Of a DNA stretch of 64,000 nt, positions 44,669 to 56,751 are shown in pieces. Below the pieces are notes generated by a model. It ran no database searches. It was not told the DNA's origin and saw nothing but the letters and a program-made list of their open reading frames with translations. Both the position numbers and the translations under genes were made by a program. Source of the DNA: Ascaphus truei (lineage: Eukaryota > Chordata > Amphibia > Anura > Ascaphidae); NCBI GenBank assembly GCA_036426205.1, contig CM071567.1:295153614-295217613 (forward strand), given 5' to 3'. Every line of letters begins with the position of its first letter. Within the stretch, counting starts at the first letter, position 1.

Positions 44669-45245
44669 CACAAATAATCAGCTAGGATTATATAAAGCCC
44701 CCTATTATTGCACTCTGGAGAGCTGACAAAATGAGTGTATGTCATATCATAGAAGGCCACAAAATAACCTATTCCCTAAATAGCGTAAATCGCAAAAGGT
44801 CACACTCAAATGAAAATAACAAATACGTTAATAGAATACTGTAAAAACGACGAGACACCATAAAAATGCACAAAAGTGCATGGATAAAATCCCCAAATGT
44901 GTGGAGGCACAGAACAAAAAAGTGAACAGGTAATGTTCAAAACACACAGCTGTAAATAAACCGAGACTGCGTGGAGCTGCAAAGTCCCACACAATCATGT
45001 GTGGTGATATACCAAATTGCCAAAGTAAATTTTAAACATACAAGACAAGGTATAAGGAGGACTCAGTGAGGCAAAATACAACCTGATTTTCAGTGTCCTG
45101 CGTCTAGTGTATCCGCAACTTGAGCCCCGTGAAGTGTCTGGAGCTAGCCGTGTCTCCTATCACAAACCGCGTGTACATCAACGTAATAACGTCACGCGTT
45201 CCCCGATGTACGTTTCGCGTGTCACAGCGCGCTTTCTCAATCAGA
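44669..45245 (-). mobile_element. Possible PLE terminal fragment replacing part of the palindrome
   Basis: 'tgtacgtttcgcgtgtcac..gcgctttctcaatcag' at 45208-45245 reads on the minus strand as a TTGAGAA box, a stem and GAAACG, the pattern of PLE ends. The rest is AT-rich and absent from the mirrored arm, which ends at 44668/47199. An insertion or replacement that removed the left half of the CRE palindrome is the simplest reading. Confidence 0.45.
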
Positions 45246-45249
45246 GCGT

Positions 45250-45655
45250 GGGAAGTCTATCCCTACTCTGATTGGCTCTAGTAGCATGTAACAGGCTTTC
45301 AATGACGTCACATTCGTTCTCCCCCAAGCCTCTGTCACATGGTATACTAGAGCCAATCAGAGTTGGGATGGAGTTCCCATGCTCTGATTGGCTACCGTAC
45401 CATATGAGGACGGCCATGTTTTTTTTAATGACGTCATCTTAAAGGCAATTGAAGCAAAGCCATTCTGATTGGCTGTGCTTTCATTGCCTTTAAGTGACAT
45501 CATCATTTTTTTTTCTAGGCCAAAACACATGGTTTTCACGGCCCAATCAAGGCCGTGGGAACCATGACGAAAATGTGACATCATAGGCCTTTAAAAGCCT
45601 ATGTCGTCTCATTTTGAAGCAAGACGCCGAGGAGGAAGGACCTCCTACAGAAGAA
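45250..45655 (+). promoter_or_regulatory. Half copy of the CRE/CCAAT palindrome
   Basis: Matches the right half of 20425-21052: 'gctctgattggctac', 'aatgacgtcatcttaaaggc', 'gaagca.agccattctgattgg', 'attgcctttaagtgaca', 'aaacacatggtttt', 'tgacatcataggc', then TATA-like 'ctttaaaagcc' (45590-45600) and 'gcaagacgccgaggagg'. Several CREs have decayed. Only the rightward promoter-like half is kept. Confidence 0.65.
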
Positions 45656-46583
45656 GAAGGCCAGGGCGTGGCCGTAGAAGACAAGAAGACCCCGGAAGAG
45701 AGCCGCAGATAGAAGAAAGAAGAATACAGATGAAGATGGATTACAAATAGAAGACCCGTGGATTGTTTTGGATTTTTATTTTAATGTTTATTATTTTATG
45801 GTTTGTTATTTTATGGGTTCCTGTGCCTGGTGGATTGGTTCGAGAGTAAGCTGTTCAACGGGAGTCGGTGAGTGGGTCAAGTAATAGTAAGTGAACTAAA
45901 GGAATGTATTTTATTTAACTTGTTAATTTTTTTCAAAGCTTTTTTTACATGTGTATTTATTTATTTTTGGTATATAATTTCTTGCCACTGTATGTATGTA
46001 TGTCTAGATCGATATATACATACTGGGTAAGAAATGATGTTGTTTTAAAAGCTTGATTTGCTGTGTTTTAAATTAATTTGGCTATGCTGCTATGCATAAA
46101 TGTGTGTATAATGTATTTTAAAATGAGATAGATGTAATTGTTTCTATTGTATGGTGTACTTTAGGTCAGGATGAGGCTTGCTTTTGTATATTGTATTCTT
46201 GTTGGTACTTATATTTTTTCACAGGATTACTTGTTCTGTTCAAGGCTTGAATTAGTTAATGGTTTAATTGTTAGGGATGGAATGTAAATTGTTTAGGGAT
46301 GTAATTAATGAATGCTAATTGATTTATGTTTACTGGATTGGTTTAAATAGTATACTTGTTTGGAGGTATTGGTATTTTGTTTTGAATATGTTATTGTTAA
46401 CATTCATTTGCAGAATGTATATGGTGCATAGATTGTATGCATCATATATACAATGTAAATGCAATGTTTTGATTGTCATTTGAGGTTTTTGATTGGCATT
46501 TGAGGATTTTTGATTGGAAGATCAGATTGGATTATTAAAGGAAATTGATTTTATTGTAGTGTGTCTATATAGAGAAGTGGTAT

Positions 46584-46641
46584 TTGTAGTACAGCATGTT
46601 TTTGATAACCCTTCTACATTTATTTGTATATTGGTTCATTA

Positions 46642-46679
<38 letters not shown>

Positions 46680-46800
46680 GTATGTATGTATGTATATATA
46701 TATATAATAATTATATTATAATATAATATACACACACAACACACCTGATGAACCATATACAAATAAATGTAAAGGGTTATCAAAAACATGCTGTACTACA
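46584..46800. repeat. Inverted repeat around (TA)n
   Basis: 'tagtacagcatgtttttgat' to 'atttatttgtatattggttc' (46586-46637) is mirrored by 'gaaccatatacaaataaatg' to 'atcaaaaacatgctgtacta' (46750-46798), enclosing GT and TA runs. Confidence 0.85.
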
Positions 46801-47198
46801 ATATATATATATATAGTTGCATGATGAAGCCACTGTACAAATGAATGGGTGAAGGTGGGTATCGGGCCAGTGTGGCTTAACCCCTTAATTACCTTTGCGG
46901 TTATTATCCGATAAGGTGTTTAAGGGGTTATTTATTATGAATGTGTATTGCAATGTATTGGCTTTGTATTGGTTTGTATTTGTGGGCAACGAAAGACAAG
47001 GATGTTGCTGGCGACGGGCTTCTTATTGATGAGGTCAGTATACTTTATTTATTTGAATATGCTAGTTAATTGTGTTTATAATGGGCAAATAATCTATTAT
47101 CCCTATCTGGATAATAGCTATTTTGGCACTTATTATTGACGTAGTGTGTGGGGGGGGGGGGTGTATGTATTGAATGTATAGACCAGGTTTATTTTTTT

Positions 47199-48300
47199 TA
47201 CATTCAGGGTTTGTTCCGTGGTTCTGCGTGAGACCTCTGGAGACCACCTGCGGTCTCCTCGGGTATCTCACGGGTATCAGGCTGGTAGTTCCACGGGTGA
47301 CACCTGCGGGGATGAAGCGGTGGCCTCACATTAATGTTACTTTTACAGTATGTCTGAAGCACTTATTCCCATGATCTGTTATTTATATGACATATATTAC
47401 TACTGTGAAGCGCTATGTACATTTTATGGCGCTATACAAATAAAGACATACATACATACATACATCTGTGGGGGCACCACGGACCCATAGTCTGCGGGGA
47501 TGAAGCGGTGGTCCCACATCCGTGGGGGCATCGCGGACCCGTAGTGAGCACTTGTGAGTTCCCCAGACACCCGTGGGAACCACCCGAGGCCCCGCAGACA
47601 CCTGTGGGTCTGACCCGGGGCTCCCAGACGTCCGCGGGCCTACCGTGGGGACCCAATTGTGGCCCACGGTGACCCAAGGAGACCACCTGGGGGCCATGGT
47701 GCTTGGCGGGTCCCACCAACAGGCTTCCAGAACCTGTTTGAAACATGTTTCTGGTACCCTGTAGGTCTGTCAGGTGCCCCGCCAGCCCGCCGGGGACTCG
47801 TGTGGGGCTGGGGTATGAACCCTGTATGTAAAAGGATAAATCATTTATTTATGGGGAGGCACAGGGGGCGGGTAATGTATTTAATAAATAGAATGATGCT
47901 TATTGTCTGGCTGTGTATTGTTTTTATTGTGGGTACTGGGGGTGGGGGGAGGTGTATTGGCCCCAACGGTATGTGGGTAGGCCTCCCTTGTGGGTAGTGG
48001 GTGAGGGTGGTTAGGCCTCACGGGGTGGGGGGTTAGTGTGGAAGGGTATGTAGGCGTCCCGAGTGGTGGGTGAGGGTGGGTTAACCCCTTAATGACGGTA
48101 GCGGTTAATAACCGCTATGGTGATTAAGGGGTTAGGGGACATTACATTGGATGTTTTCAGTCTTGTGTCTGTTTTGCAGCAGCGGAGGGGGCATGGGCAG
48201 GATGAAGATGAGGATGGCCTTCATCGTGGCAGCCGGACATGGGTGAGTACTATATGTATTTAATGTATTGATTGGTGTTTATGTAATTAAAATGGGCACA
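47199..48300. repeat. Right arm of the large inverted repeat
   Basis: Reverse complement of 43690-44668, with a 130-base insertion at 47332-47465 that the left arm lacks. Edge words 'tttacattcagggttt' and 'actatatgtatttaatgtatt' set the limits. Confidence 0.9.
47332..47465 (+). mobile_element. L2/CR1-like 3' tail inserted in the right arm
   Basis: 'gtgaagcgctatgtac' and 'ggcgctatacaaataaag' match the end of L2/CR1-type elements, followed by a (catacata) tail. The left arm is uninterrupted at this point ('ccacagatgtgaggcc'), so it serves as the empty site. ACAT flanks both sides, but the tail makes the TSD length ambiguous. Confidence 0.8.
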
Positions 48301-48407
48301 TTCACTATTATCCATTTGTGGATAATAGTAATTGTGGCCATTACTATACTGTATGTGTTAAGGGGGGGGGGGGTAATTCTTTCTAAGTTTGTATGTGTTT
48401 TGGCTTT

Positions 48408-48481
48408 AATTTGGGGGGGCACATAATTGGTACTGCAGGCCTGCGGGTGACACCCACGGGCCCCCGCGGGCCTGTATTATA

Positions 48482-48518
<37 letters not shown>

Positions 48519-48655
48519 TATATATAACCCCAACAACCCCTATAACCCCTAACATACATATATATGCACATCAATGATACTACAGGCCGGCGGGGGCCCT
48601 TGGGTGTTACCCGCAGGCCTGCAGTACCAATTATGTGCCCCCCCAAATTAATATA
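48408..48655. repeat. Inverted repeat around (TA)n, GC-rich arms
   Basis: 'gggggggcacataattggta' and 'ctgcaggcctgcgggtgaca' (48411-48455) are mirrored by 'tgttacccgcaggcctgcag' and 'taccaattatgtgccccccc' (48602-48645), around a TA run. Confidence 0.88.
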
Positions 48656-48732
48656 TATATTTATATTCATTTATTTATTTATTTAGATATATTTATTTAT
48701 TTAGTGTGGGGCTGCTGTGTGTGATTATTTTT

Positions 48733-49012
48733 TATTGTGGGTAGCGGGTGTGGGTGAAGGGGGTATTAGCCACAACGGTGGATGTTTAGGGCTTGCGGGT
48801 GGGTAGCGGGAGGCCTTAACCCCTTCATGACCGTAGCGGTATTAACTGCTACGGTCGTGAAGGGGTTAAGTGCACCCGCAATCCCCCGCAAGCCCTAAAC
48901 AAACAACAAGGGCCAAATACCCCCTTCACCCACCCCCGCTACCCACAATTAAGCTGGCACGGTGGGTTAACCCCTTCATTGCCTTAGCGGTTAACCGCTA
49001 AGGTAATAAAGT
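48733..49012. repeat. Palindrome with two 'aacccctt' hairpins
   Basis: 'gggtagcgggtgtgggtgaa' ... 'tttagggcttgcgg' is mirrored by 'ccgcaagccctaaac' ... 'ttcacccacccccgctaccc'. Its centre is the hairpin 48815-48869 ('aaccccttcatgaccgtagc' against 'gctacggtcgtgaaggggtt'); another follows at 48966-49011. Confidence 0.88.
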
Positions 49013-49439
49013 GGGCTGTACATGCATTTTTCCTGCCTCGGATGCATGCCGGGGGGCTCCGGTGCTGGTATCAGCTCCGGAGACCCCCGGCATCAATCAC
49101 AGACAGGAAAAAGGCCTGATTTTTTCTAAGTGTCGCCCTTGCCGATGCTTCTCCTCCACCAACTTGCCAACTTTAGTTGGCGGGAGTAATTGCCGAAAAA
49201 CTCTCCATTCTGGAGTGCCGATCAGCAGCGAAAAGCTGATCGGGGCTACCTGAATTCAGCCGAGTTCAAAAAGTGCCGATAAGTGGCTTATCGGCACCCG
49301 GCTGCCAATAAGTTTTTATCGGCAACAAAAATTGCCGATTTTTCCCACTTATCGGCGCTTTCTGAATCGGGAGGGCAAATTTGGAGAAAAAATGGCGATA
49401 AAGGCCTTATCGGCGCTTACTGCATGAGGCCCTATGTCA

Positions 49440-52400
49440 CAAACTGCTACTTTGGTGAACATGCAATTACCCCCTAAAAGTCAATGTGCACGGTCACTTT
49501 AGACTGTATATTGCCATTTCTGCCACTTTCACCAAATTTTGGTTAAAAGTGGTAACATTGTAACTAAATTCTTTTGAAATTGGCAACATTTTAAGCAATG
49601 TGAATTTACGTAAAAATTTCAGAAAAACGTGAGCAAATATGCAGATGTTCACATATTTCATCTGTAATTGTAAGAATATCTTATTGGTTTATTGTAGTAC
49701 TTCTTTTTAGATATTTTAGGAGTTTTTTTAGGCCTTTTATATTACACATAACACTCCGTTCCATTTTACCTGTTTATTTATTCTGTATGAAATAACAGAT
49801 TCCATATGGAGAGCACCCGTAGAGTAGTCTGAAATGGCAGGTTTACAGCTACAACTTTTTGTGGGGCTATTGTTCGGTACACATGAGATTCTGACTTGGT
49901 CTCCCAATACATGTGAACTACGGGAGAAAGTCCTGTTTTGCATAACCCTTTTTACTAATCCATACTTTGGGAACTGATACACCAAAGTAGTGGGCAGGTA
50001 ATGTAAAATATAAAAGCAATCCCAATAGCAATAAAGCAGTATAAATGATAAGCGAGTCAATGATAACACAAAGGGAATAGGTTTAAGCATTAATTTACTG
50101 GACCAGAAAAAGGTCTGCAAGAGATATTATAAAATAATAGCACATTTTGCAAAACGCAGCAGATTAAACCTACTCTATCAATGAGGTGTCAGATTACAGG
50201 TTGCACTTGTACAGTATGCATAGCTACAGTATATGCAGTAAACATTGTATCAACTGAGATGCCGTAGCAGTTAACTCTAAGAGGGTTTATACATTAAACT
50301 GCATTAGATCCGATCATGTCACTATCGTACAGAAACTCCCCTTGAAGTCAAAATACGTTTCTGTGCGATTGAGCCCTGGTCGGCAGCATCCAGGAAACTT
50401 TTTTTTGACAGACATTAAGCAAAAGGGTTATTTCATAGAGACCCTGAGAGAAAGAGAGCGGGACAGACGGAGAGATTAATTACTTAGAGGACCCATTTAC
50501 TTATATACTTTCAAATACAGACACTTCTAATAAATATAGAGATACATGTGGACATATGTGCAATACCTGCGAGTTAAGCAAATTTACATATTCAGATACA
50601 CTGTTTACCCAAGTATCTCCGTTTGTCTCTCCGGATGTGACGTTTGGCAAAACAAACATTTTTGATAAAACAATTGGCTAGTTTTACATTATTTGTGAAC
50701 TAGCCCAAAAATGTCACACATCTCCATTTTGAATCTGTCCTGAGTAGCCAGATGAACAACTTAGAAGAATAAACTCAGAAGTGTGTTGATCTCCACTGAG
50801 GAGTTACTTCCAATTCTTGTACTCAATGAAATATTGAAATCAGACAGGCAGCGTTCCGGGAACTGCACATCTGGTACAAGATGCTGATGCAGTTGAGCAG
50901 CACACAGATGCGGAGCTGGATTATCCTGGGGCCATGATGCCGAACTCACTAGTTATCAGTTGTCCTTCGTATGTATGAAGGTCAGTTTGAGTATATGCTT
51001 GGCTGTTCCCAACACTGTGTTCATTACTAAACTATCAGGCTTCTAGTGTGTTCAGGCATGTCCTCCTCATTTCCCCAGCTGGCGAACACTGTCTCAGTGA
51101 CAGCAGAACTAAGACCCAAGCATCCAAGGGAAGCAGACAGGAGCAAGAGCTCCCATGGAAGATGCCTCCAAAAGAATGTTGAGCTGCTGCTCAGAGAAAT
51201 GCTGCCAAGAGAGAGATGGAAGGTGACAGCCTAGTTTTGTACTGCTGTAGGATCCCACCATCATCTGTCTTGTCCAGAGATTAGATTGGTTGGTTAAATT
51301 AACTCTAAAAGATGACTTTTGTTCCAGGGATTCTATGCGATTGACGTCCCAAACTTTGCTGACTGACAGGCTGTGCATGTTAGATCCACCATGGTCTCAT
51401 GAAAGATGTGCAGATCTAGCAGACGTTATTAACCCCAGAATAACGCAAGAAATACGGAATACACCCACTCAGGAATATTTGGCCTTTACCAACAACTTCC
51501 TTCTTTTACTAATCAATTATTAAATTCCGTTCATAATGGTATTCTGTCTACAACAAAGAACATGCCCCACTGCACCAATGTTTACATCACCTTTAAACCT
51601 AACGTTAGTAAACACCCTTAATGCCCCACTTTTGTTTTTAGAGCACAAATATTGCATGGACCTTTCCAAAAAGTTAGGTCTATGGTGCTGTGCTTTAATG
51701 TTTCATAGGTTTAAAAAAAAAAATTATGCCAAAGACAGGTCTACTAATAATTTTGATAATTGATTGCTTGCCTCTACAAGCACATACCTGGAGGCATCAG
51801 AAACTTCCCGTCAGATAAGGAAAAGTTTGAGATTCAGGACTGTCCCTTCCACTTAGGGCCAAAGTTATTGAATGGTGGTAAAGCACAAGCCACCTTATAA
51901 TACTGTAGCTCCTCATGAGGTGATTTTACTGCTTCCTGTAGTGAGTTTTGTAACATGTAGCTTAGTGTCTCCTGCTGCAGTGGAGAATTGACAATGCACA
52001 CGAACTACTGTAGTCTCTTCATGTTCAACCTCTTAATAGAGTGTCAGCCAGTATCAGTATGGGTCAAGTTCATAGTCCTATTGACTTGCAAGCCGCAGTA
52101 TAAAAATACAAGTCTTAAACTTACAGGGCACAGTAGCCCATTTTTAATATGCTAAGAAGCCGTCTTTCCAAATCAGTAAAGCTCTTAGCTTTGTTGTGTA
52201 TTACTGTATGTCGAACCAAATCGTCAAGGTTATTATAATACCACACAACGTTATCCATATCTACCTACTTGCGTAAGAAAGGCAGTTTTACAATAGGCAT
52301 ACAGTGATATGTTTACAGATAATCACACATAAGGTATTTAATGTTTACATACACATTCAGATTTTATGCCGGTAAAGTGTTCTGATAAAACACTATTAAA

Positions 52401-52990
52401 TCAGTGTATGTTTAATATAATGCAGTTTAGCTGAAAAATTATTACGCAAAAAAGTACTTACAGTATTAATTCAAATCTTGACTACTTCACATGATAAAAA
52501 CGAAACTTAAAAACTGTGGTCTGTTATATTATTCCATTTCCATTCCCCAACTTTACATTCTGAGTATTACCTTTAAAAAAAATGAATATTTAATGTAATA
52601 CTGACATATAGCCAAGTATACAAGTAATTTCCATCGAGATGTTTACTCAAAACTCTTTTTGTGGATATTGATAAAAACCAAGATAAGCGTGAAAGGAGCA
52701 CACAAATATCAGTGATATTGAGGTACAATTCTAGTTTTGATGCTCATTATCCTAATAAAACGTGTATGTTTGTCTTGTTGGTGACTTGAATTGGTTTGGA
52801 TTCAGGGTTGCTAGTAAATTTAATTTGGCTAAAAATCTAGGCAAAAGTAAAAAAAGGGTAAGTGGGATAAAACCTGCTATAGAAATCATAAGATGCTCAG
52901 TATATTAAACACATTAAAGATGGAATTGAGTTTAATTGAAAAAATTTTTTTAGTAAGTATTATCTAATACTACAGACGCCACTTTACATT
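49440..52990. other. AT-rich sequence, nothing recognised
   Basis: About 3.5 kb. Frames at 50761-50949, 51046-51234 and 51536-51763 carry no recognisable domain. No terminal repeats or tandem arrays noted. Confidence 0.5.
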
Positions 52991-53011
52991 CTGAGTATTA
53001 CCTTTAAAAAA

Positions 53012-53040
53012 AATGTGTGTGTGTGTGTGTGTGTGTGTGT
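53012..53040. repeat. (GT)n microsatellite
   Basis: About 14 GT units next to a hAT-like miniature element. Confidence 0.95.
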
Positions 53041-53044
53041 GGCA

Positions 53045-53259
53045 CAGTGCTTTTCAACAGGAGTTCTTAGGAACCCTTGGGTTCCAGGGCTTCCCTAAAA
53101 GCTTCCCTGCAATTTTCATGTCATTTGAAAATTGTACCAAATACAGAAGAATTTACAATGCATCTGATCTCAGAGGTGCTATTAGAGAGGGCTGGGGTTC
53201 CTCGGAATTTCATTATAATTATAGGGTTTCTTAACAAACAAAACATTTGAAAAGCACTG
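53045..53259. mobile_element. hAT-like miniature element
   Basis: Perfect 13-bp terminal inverted repeat: 'cagtgcttttcaa' at the start and 'ttgaaaagcactg' at the end, 215 bases in all. CAGTG ends and size fit non-autonomous hAT elements. TSD is obscured by the flanking GT repeats. Non-coding. Confidence 0.8.
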
Positions 53260-55385
53260 TTCTAGCAAGTGTGTGCATGTGTGTGTCTGTGTGTGGCTTT
53301 TAATGCTTTGCTTTGCCAACCTCTCTGGCAGCAAATAGTTAAAAAAGGAGATATACAGGGGTTTACTATAAACATATGATGTCCACGTATCTGTTTTCTA
53401 GGTGGAACATGCAGTATGTTTCCTGTATATGTCCCACTTGGACATGGTTATGAAATAAAAAGGCGTGTCTCCTTAAGTGTTACTATTCCCATTCTATTTA
53501 AAGGTCATCAATAAACAGATTTGTAGGACCTCACTTGTCATGACAGATCGCTTGGTTATGGGCACATGTTCATAATGTATGCAAAGATTGAGGGATAGGA
53601 ACCTATTCCTGATTTATATGTTGTCAGATATATTTTTTTTAAAACTTCTGCTAGAGGGTTTGAAATTAGCTTTCAGTTCGAAAAAAAACCCACACAAAGA
53701 CGTATTTTATTTGCCAATTTATCCTGACCTAGAAGTGAGCCCTCTCTAGGTATAAAGGTGCATTTTGCATTTGCAACCAACTGAAGCAACACATGGAGCA
53801 TTATATGACATACACTATGGAGATATAGGTGTCACATATATTCAGGTTAAAGCTGGCTGCCTTCACCCAGCAGCCAGATGTTTTCTGCTGACATAAAATG
53901 CTAGAAAGATAATATTGTTAACCTAGCTTTGAGCCCGCTCAACACAGATATTTTAACGACTCTGGGTTTTGCTTAAAAGGATATTTCTACTTTGTTGGTG
54001 AAATGTATATATATTTTAAATGAATAGGTTGTGCTCCAAAGGTGAGTAAGAAAGAAACAGGAGAAAGATTTATGCTGGCATGCAAAATGGATACTTTTTT
54101 TTTTTTTTCATTTGTTTTACTTATTGTGTAACACACAATGAAGTAAATATCACAATAAAAAAAAAAACCTTACAGAAACCATGGTATAGAAAAGCAGGTC
54201 ATAGATAACTTAACGGTGTTATTAGGGAGCTGAAGAAAGACAAGGTTTGAAAGAAATGGTTCATTCTTCAATGAAAGAGGCAAATGGGGGAGACAGCAGA
54301 GTCCTAACTAAAAGTGTCAAACTCTTTCACACCTTAGTCCAGTGTTTATTTTTAATCTTTGGCCGCCTCATTCTCACCTTTCCCACCTCTCTTGCCTTTG
54401 TAGTGACTGTGTTTGCTTCTCTTTCTATTTGATGGTTGCCTTTTTTTCCCCTTTCTTTTGCCTATTCTGCACTGGGTTTCTTTACCTTCCTAGGACTGTT
54501 CTCCCCCCCCCCCATCACTATCTTTCTTTCTTTACCTCTTTCTCTTTCTTTCCTTCTTTGTTGTTTCTTTCATTCTTTCTGTCCTTTTTTTGCTTCACTT
54601 ATTCCCTTATTTGCTGTATTCTCTATCGTTTCTATAGTTTCCAAATCATAGTTTTTGTTTTTTTCCCCTTTACCCACCCACCCAGTCTCCTCTACACACA
54701 TACAGTGGTTGCTTCCTTGCACTAAGATCAGCTGCCATGATACACATGATAAAATAAATGATATAATATAATATTGGCAAATGCGAGATGTAACGGTCCC
54801 GTGTACAACAGCTTCCTTGAAATCTCTGGCTTTCTTGTGTTCTGCTTGCTTGCTATGTCTTACTGCATCCTTATGCTATAGTGCAGTGTATATGCCATAC
54901 ACATATAGTTACCCTCAGTTACAGATACCTATCTGTTATAATACATGAGTGGTTCTTATTTATTTAGAGGTTGCAGCCACAGACCAGTGCAGTGATGGGC
55001 AGTGTGTGTGTGTGTGTTTGTAGAAAGCAGAAGACTTGTTTGAACACATGTAGGAATCGTTTAAATGAGTTCTCTTGTTTTTCATTCTTCTCTTTTGGAG
55101 GCACCTTTGGGAATTTAGTAACAACTAGATGGCAAATCAGTGGAATTTACAATCTAAAGACACAGATACTGCTTCCTGTGATTATAGCTGGCCGGGCAGA
55201 ACACCTACCCGCGTTTATGGCCTCACTATCCTCCCGACTGGAAAATCTGCCTGCAATAAAACTCTGCAATCACTTCTTTACGCACAGGCTGGTGGAGGGG
55301 CAGGCGATGCATTTAATAGGGACACTCTGGTTACCCTTCTGTTATCACAGGGGCTAACCCCTTTATACAGACAAAAAGGTCTTCG

Positions 55386-55425
<40 letters not shown>
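53260..55425. other. Unassigned AT-rich sequence, pyrimidine tract, (TA)n
   Basis: 54340-54690 is strongly pyrimidine-rich on the plus strand (tttctttctttacctctttc type), which keeps Phe/Leu/Ser-rich frames open by composition. A (TA)n run is at 55388-55425. No gene seen. Confidence 0.5.
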
Positions 55426-55427
<2 letters not shown>

Positions 55428-55428
<1 letters not shown>

Positions 55429-55594
55429 ATTTTAAGTTATGGTGGGTGAAAAAGGCAACAAGAAACCTCCACCGTACAGCGAGCATTAGCTTATAAGGAT
55501 TCCATGTAAAATGGGTTTCAGGCAAAAAGTGACATGGTGTGCTCATTTGCATGTCATTTCCCAGAATCCCTTGCTGTAGTGGAAGCACTGTATG
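55428..55594 (+). repeat. Copy 5 of repeat R, left part (split by BEL)
   Basis: Starts with the reverse of the end segment ('ttatggtgggtgaaaaagg', 'aaacctccac'), then 'gtgctcatttgcatgtcatt' and 'cccagaatcccttgctgtag', and breaks off after 'gcactgtatg'. The missing continuation is at 62413. Confidence 0.85.
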
Positions 55595-56165
55595 TGTTAT
55601 GGAACAAGAGCCACATTTCTGACTCACCCCCCTCTCTCCTTTGCTGTTATGGAACAAGAGCCACATTTCTGACTCACCCCCCTCTCTCCTTTGCAGTTTC
55701 TGCCTGTCAGAGTTTATTCCCAGCTGCATGGAGTCTGCAGACACATACTGTGCCTGCGTGGCTTGCAACAATGTTGCACTCCTTGCCTGCGAGCATGACA
55801 TCAGTGAGCTGCTACAGCAGTCTCTGAGATCCTCACCAGAATGGGCTAGTCTGCCCCCCCTCCTGTTTGTTCAGACATGGTCTGCCCCTAGACTATTCCT
55901 TTGCCCACACCGCACCTCACTTCCTTTTCAACCCTGGAGACAGTGAGTAAAGAACCTTTCTCTGTTTATAACCCTTGGTGAGGCCATCTCTTTTTACCGG
56001 TTCCTAACTAATAATCACCAATACACACCATCCACAAGCATCTGTACCCTGCTACCTTTTCCCAATAAAGTGGAGGAAATATTACAGGACTTGGAGTGAT
56101 TTAAAAGGGAACTGTGTTAATGCTATCGGGAGCCATTCATACCAACGTGCCCTGGCTTCAGAATA
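55595..56165 (+). repeat. BEL 5' LTR with internal 50-bp duplication
   Basis: Opens 'tgttatggaacaagagccac' and ends 'gccctggcttcagaata'. The first 50 bases are repeated directly (55595-55644, 55645-55694). It ends in ATA rather than CA, judged by where the 3' LTR meets the TSD. Confidence 0.85.
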
Positions 56166-56751
56166 GTAAAAAGAGGACCGTGTGCCTTGGGAAATACACA
56201 CAGAGGAGCTGCTACCCACAGCCTTTATGCTAAAGATACAAGCGAGCAGCTTACGTAGCAAATAAATAAACAGCAGTCTCTCACCACATTGCACAAGCAC
56301 GTTGCTACACAGAGCCACAAGCCTCTACACAGCAAACTACCACAGCTTTATGCAAAGACAGTGAGCAGCCTTACTTTGCTAATACTACACAAAGGAATCA
56401 CACAGCAGCTACTACTCAAAGACTTTATGCTATACAGAATAGTCTCTGCACCCCAGGACAAGCAGCAGCTTCACTCTGCCAGACAGGGCAGCAAGCTTTA
56501 TACAGCAAACTGCACACAGCCTTGCAACTAACAGTGCTTCTCTCACAATACCTAATTGCCTTTTTCTCTGTCTGAGTCCACCCGCTGCTCAGCCCCACAG
56601 TGAGGAGCCAACGGACATCTGTAAGTACAGCTACCCCAACGCTGCACGCTGCAGGACACCGCTCGGCATCATCTGAGACAGACGCCCATCGCTGACAAGG
56701 TAAAAGACCGCACGCCACACGCACTGGCAAAGGCCTACACACACCTACAGC

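Larger units (their letters stand above)
42637..49432. mobile_element. Foldback element 2, 6.8 kb, nested palindromes, no transposase
   Basis: Left end 'gggctctatgcagtaagcgc' and right end 'gcgcttactgcatgaggccc' form an inverted terminal repeat, flanked by TAT at 42634-42636 and 49433-49435. Inside: palindrome A (42927-43189), palindrome B (43273-43550), a left arm (43690-44668) mirrored by a right arm (47199-48300), half of the CRE/CCAAT palindrome (45250-45650), and several hairpins. No ORF encodes a recognisable protein, so it would need a transposase in trans. The 3-bp TSD and ends suggest PIF/Harbinger, as for element 1. Confidence 0.78.

Noticed and set aside
44242..44669. GC-rich open frames matched by similar frames in the mirrored arm (47413-47746)
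   Set aside because: Frames are open on both strands in both arms, differences between arms are mostly amino-acid-changing, and one arm has an internal stop. This is expected from GC-rich inverted duplicates, not from protein selection.
50761..51378. Possible host exons in the frames at 50761-51378
   Set aside because: Short frames on opposite strands, no recognisable domain and no convincing splice-site pairs.
54342..54725. Phe/Leu/Ser-rich frame of 127 codons resembling a membrane protein
   Set aside because: It translates a pyrimidine-rich tract; hydrophobicity follows from T-rich codons and no family is recognisable.
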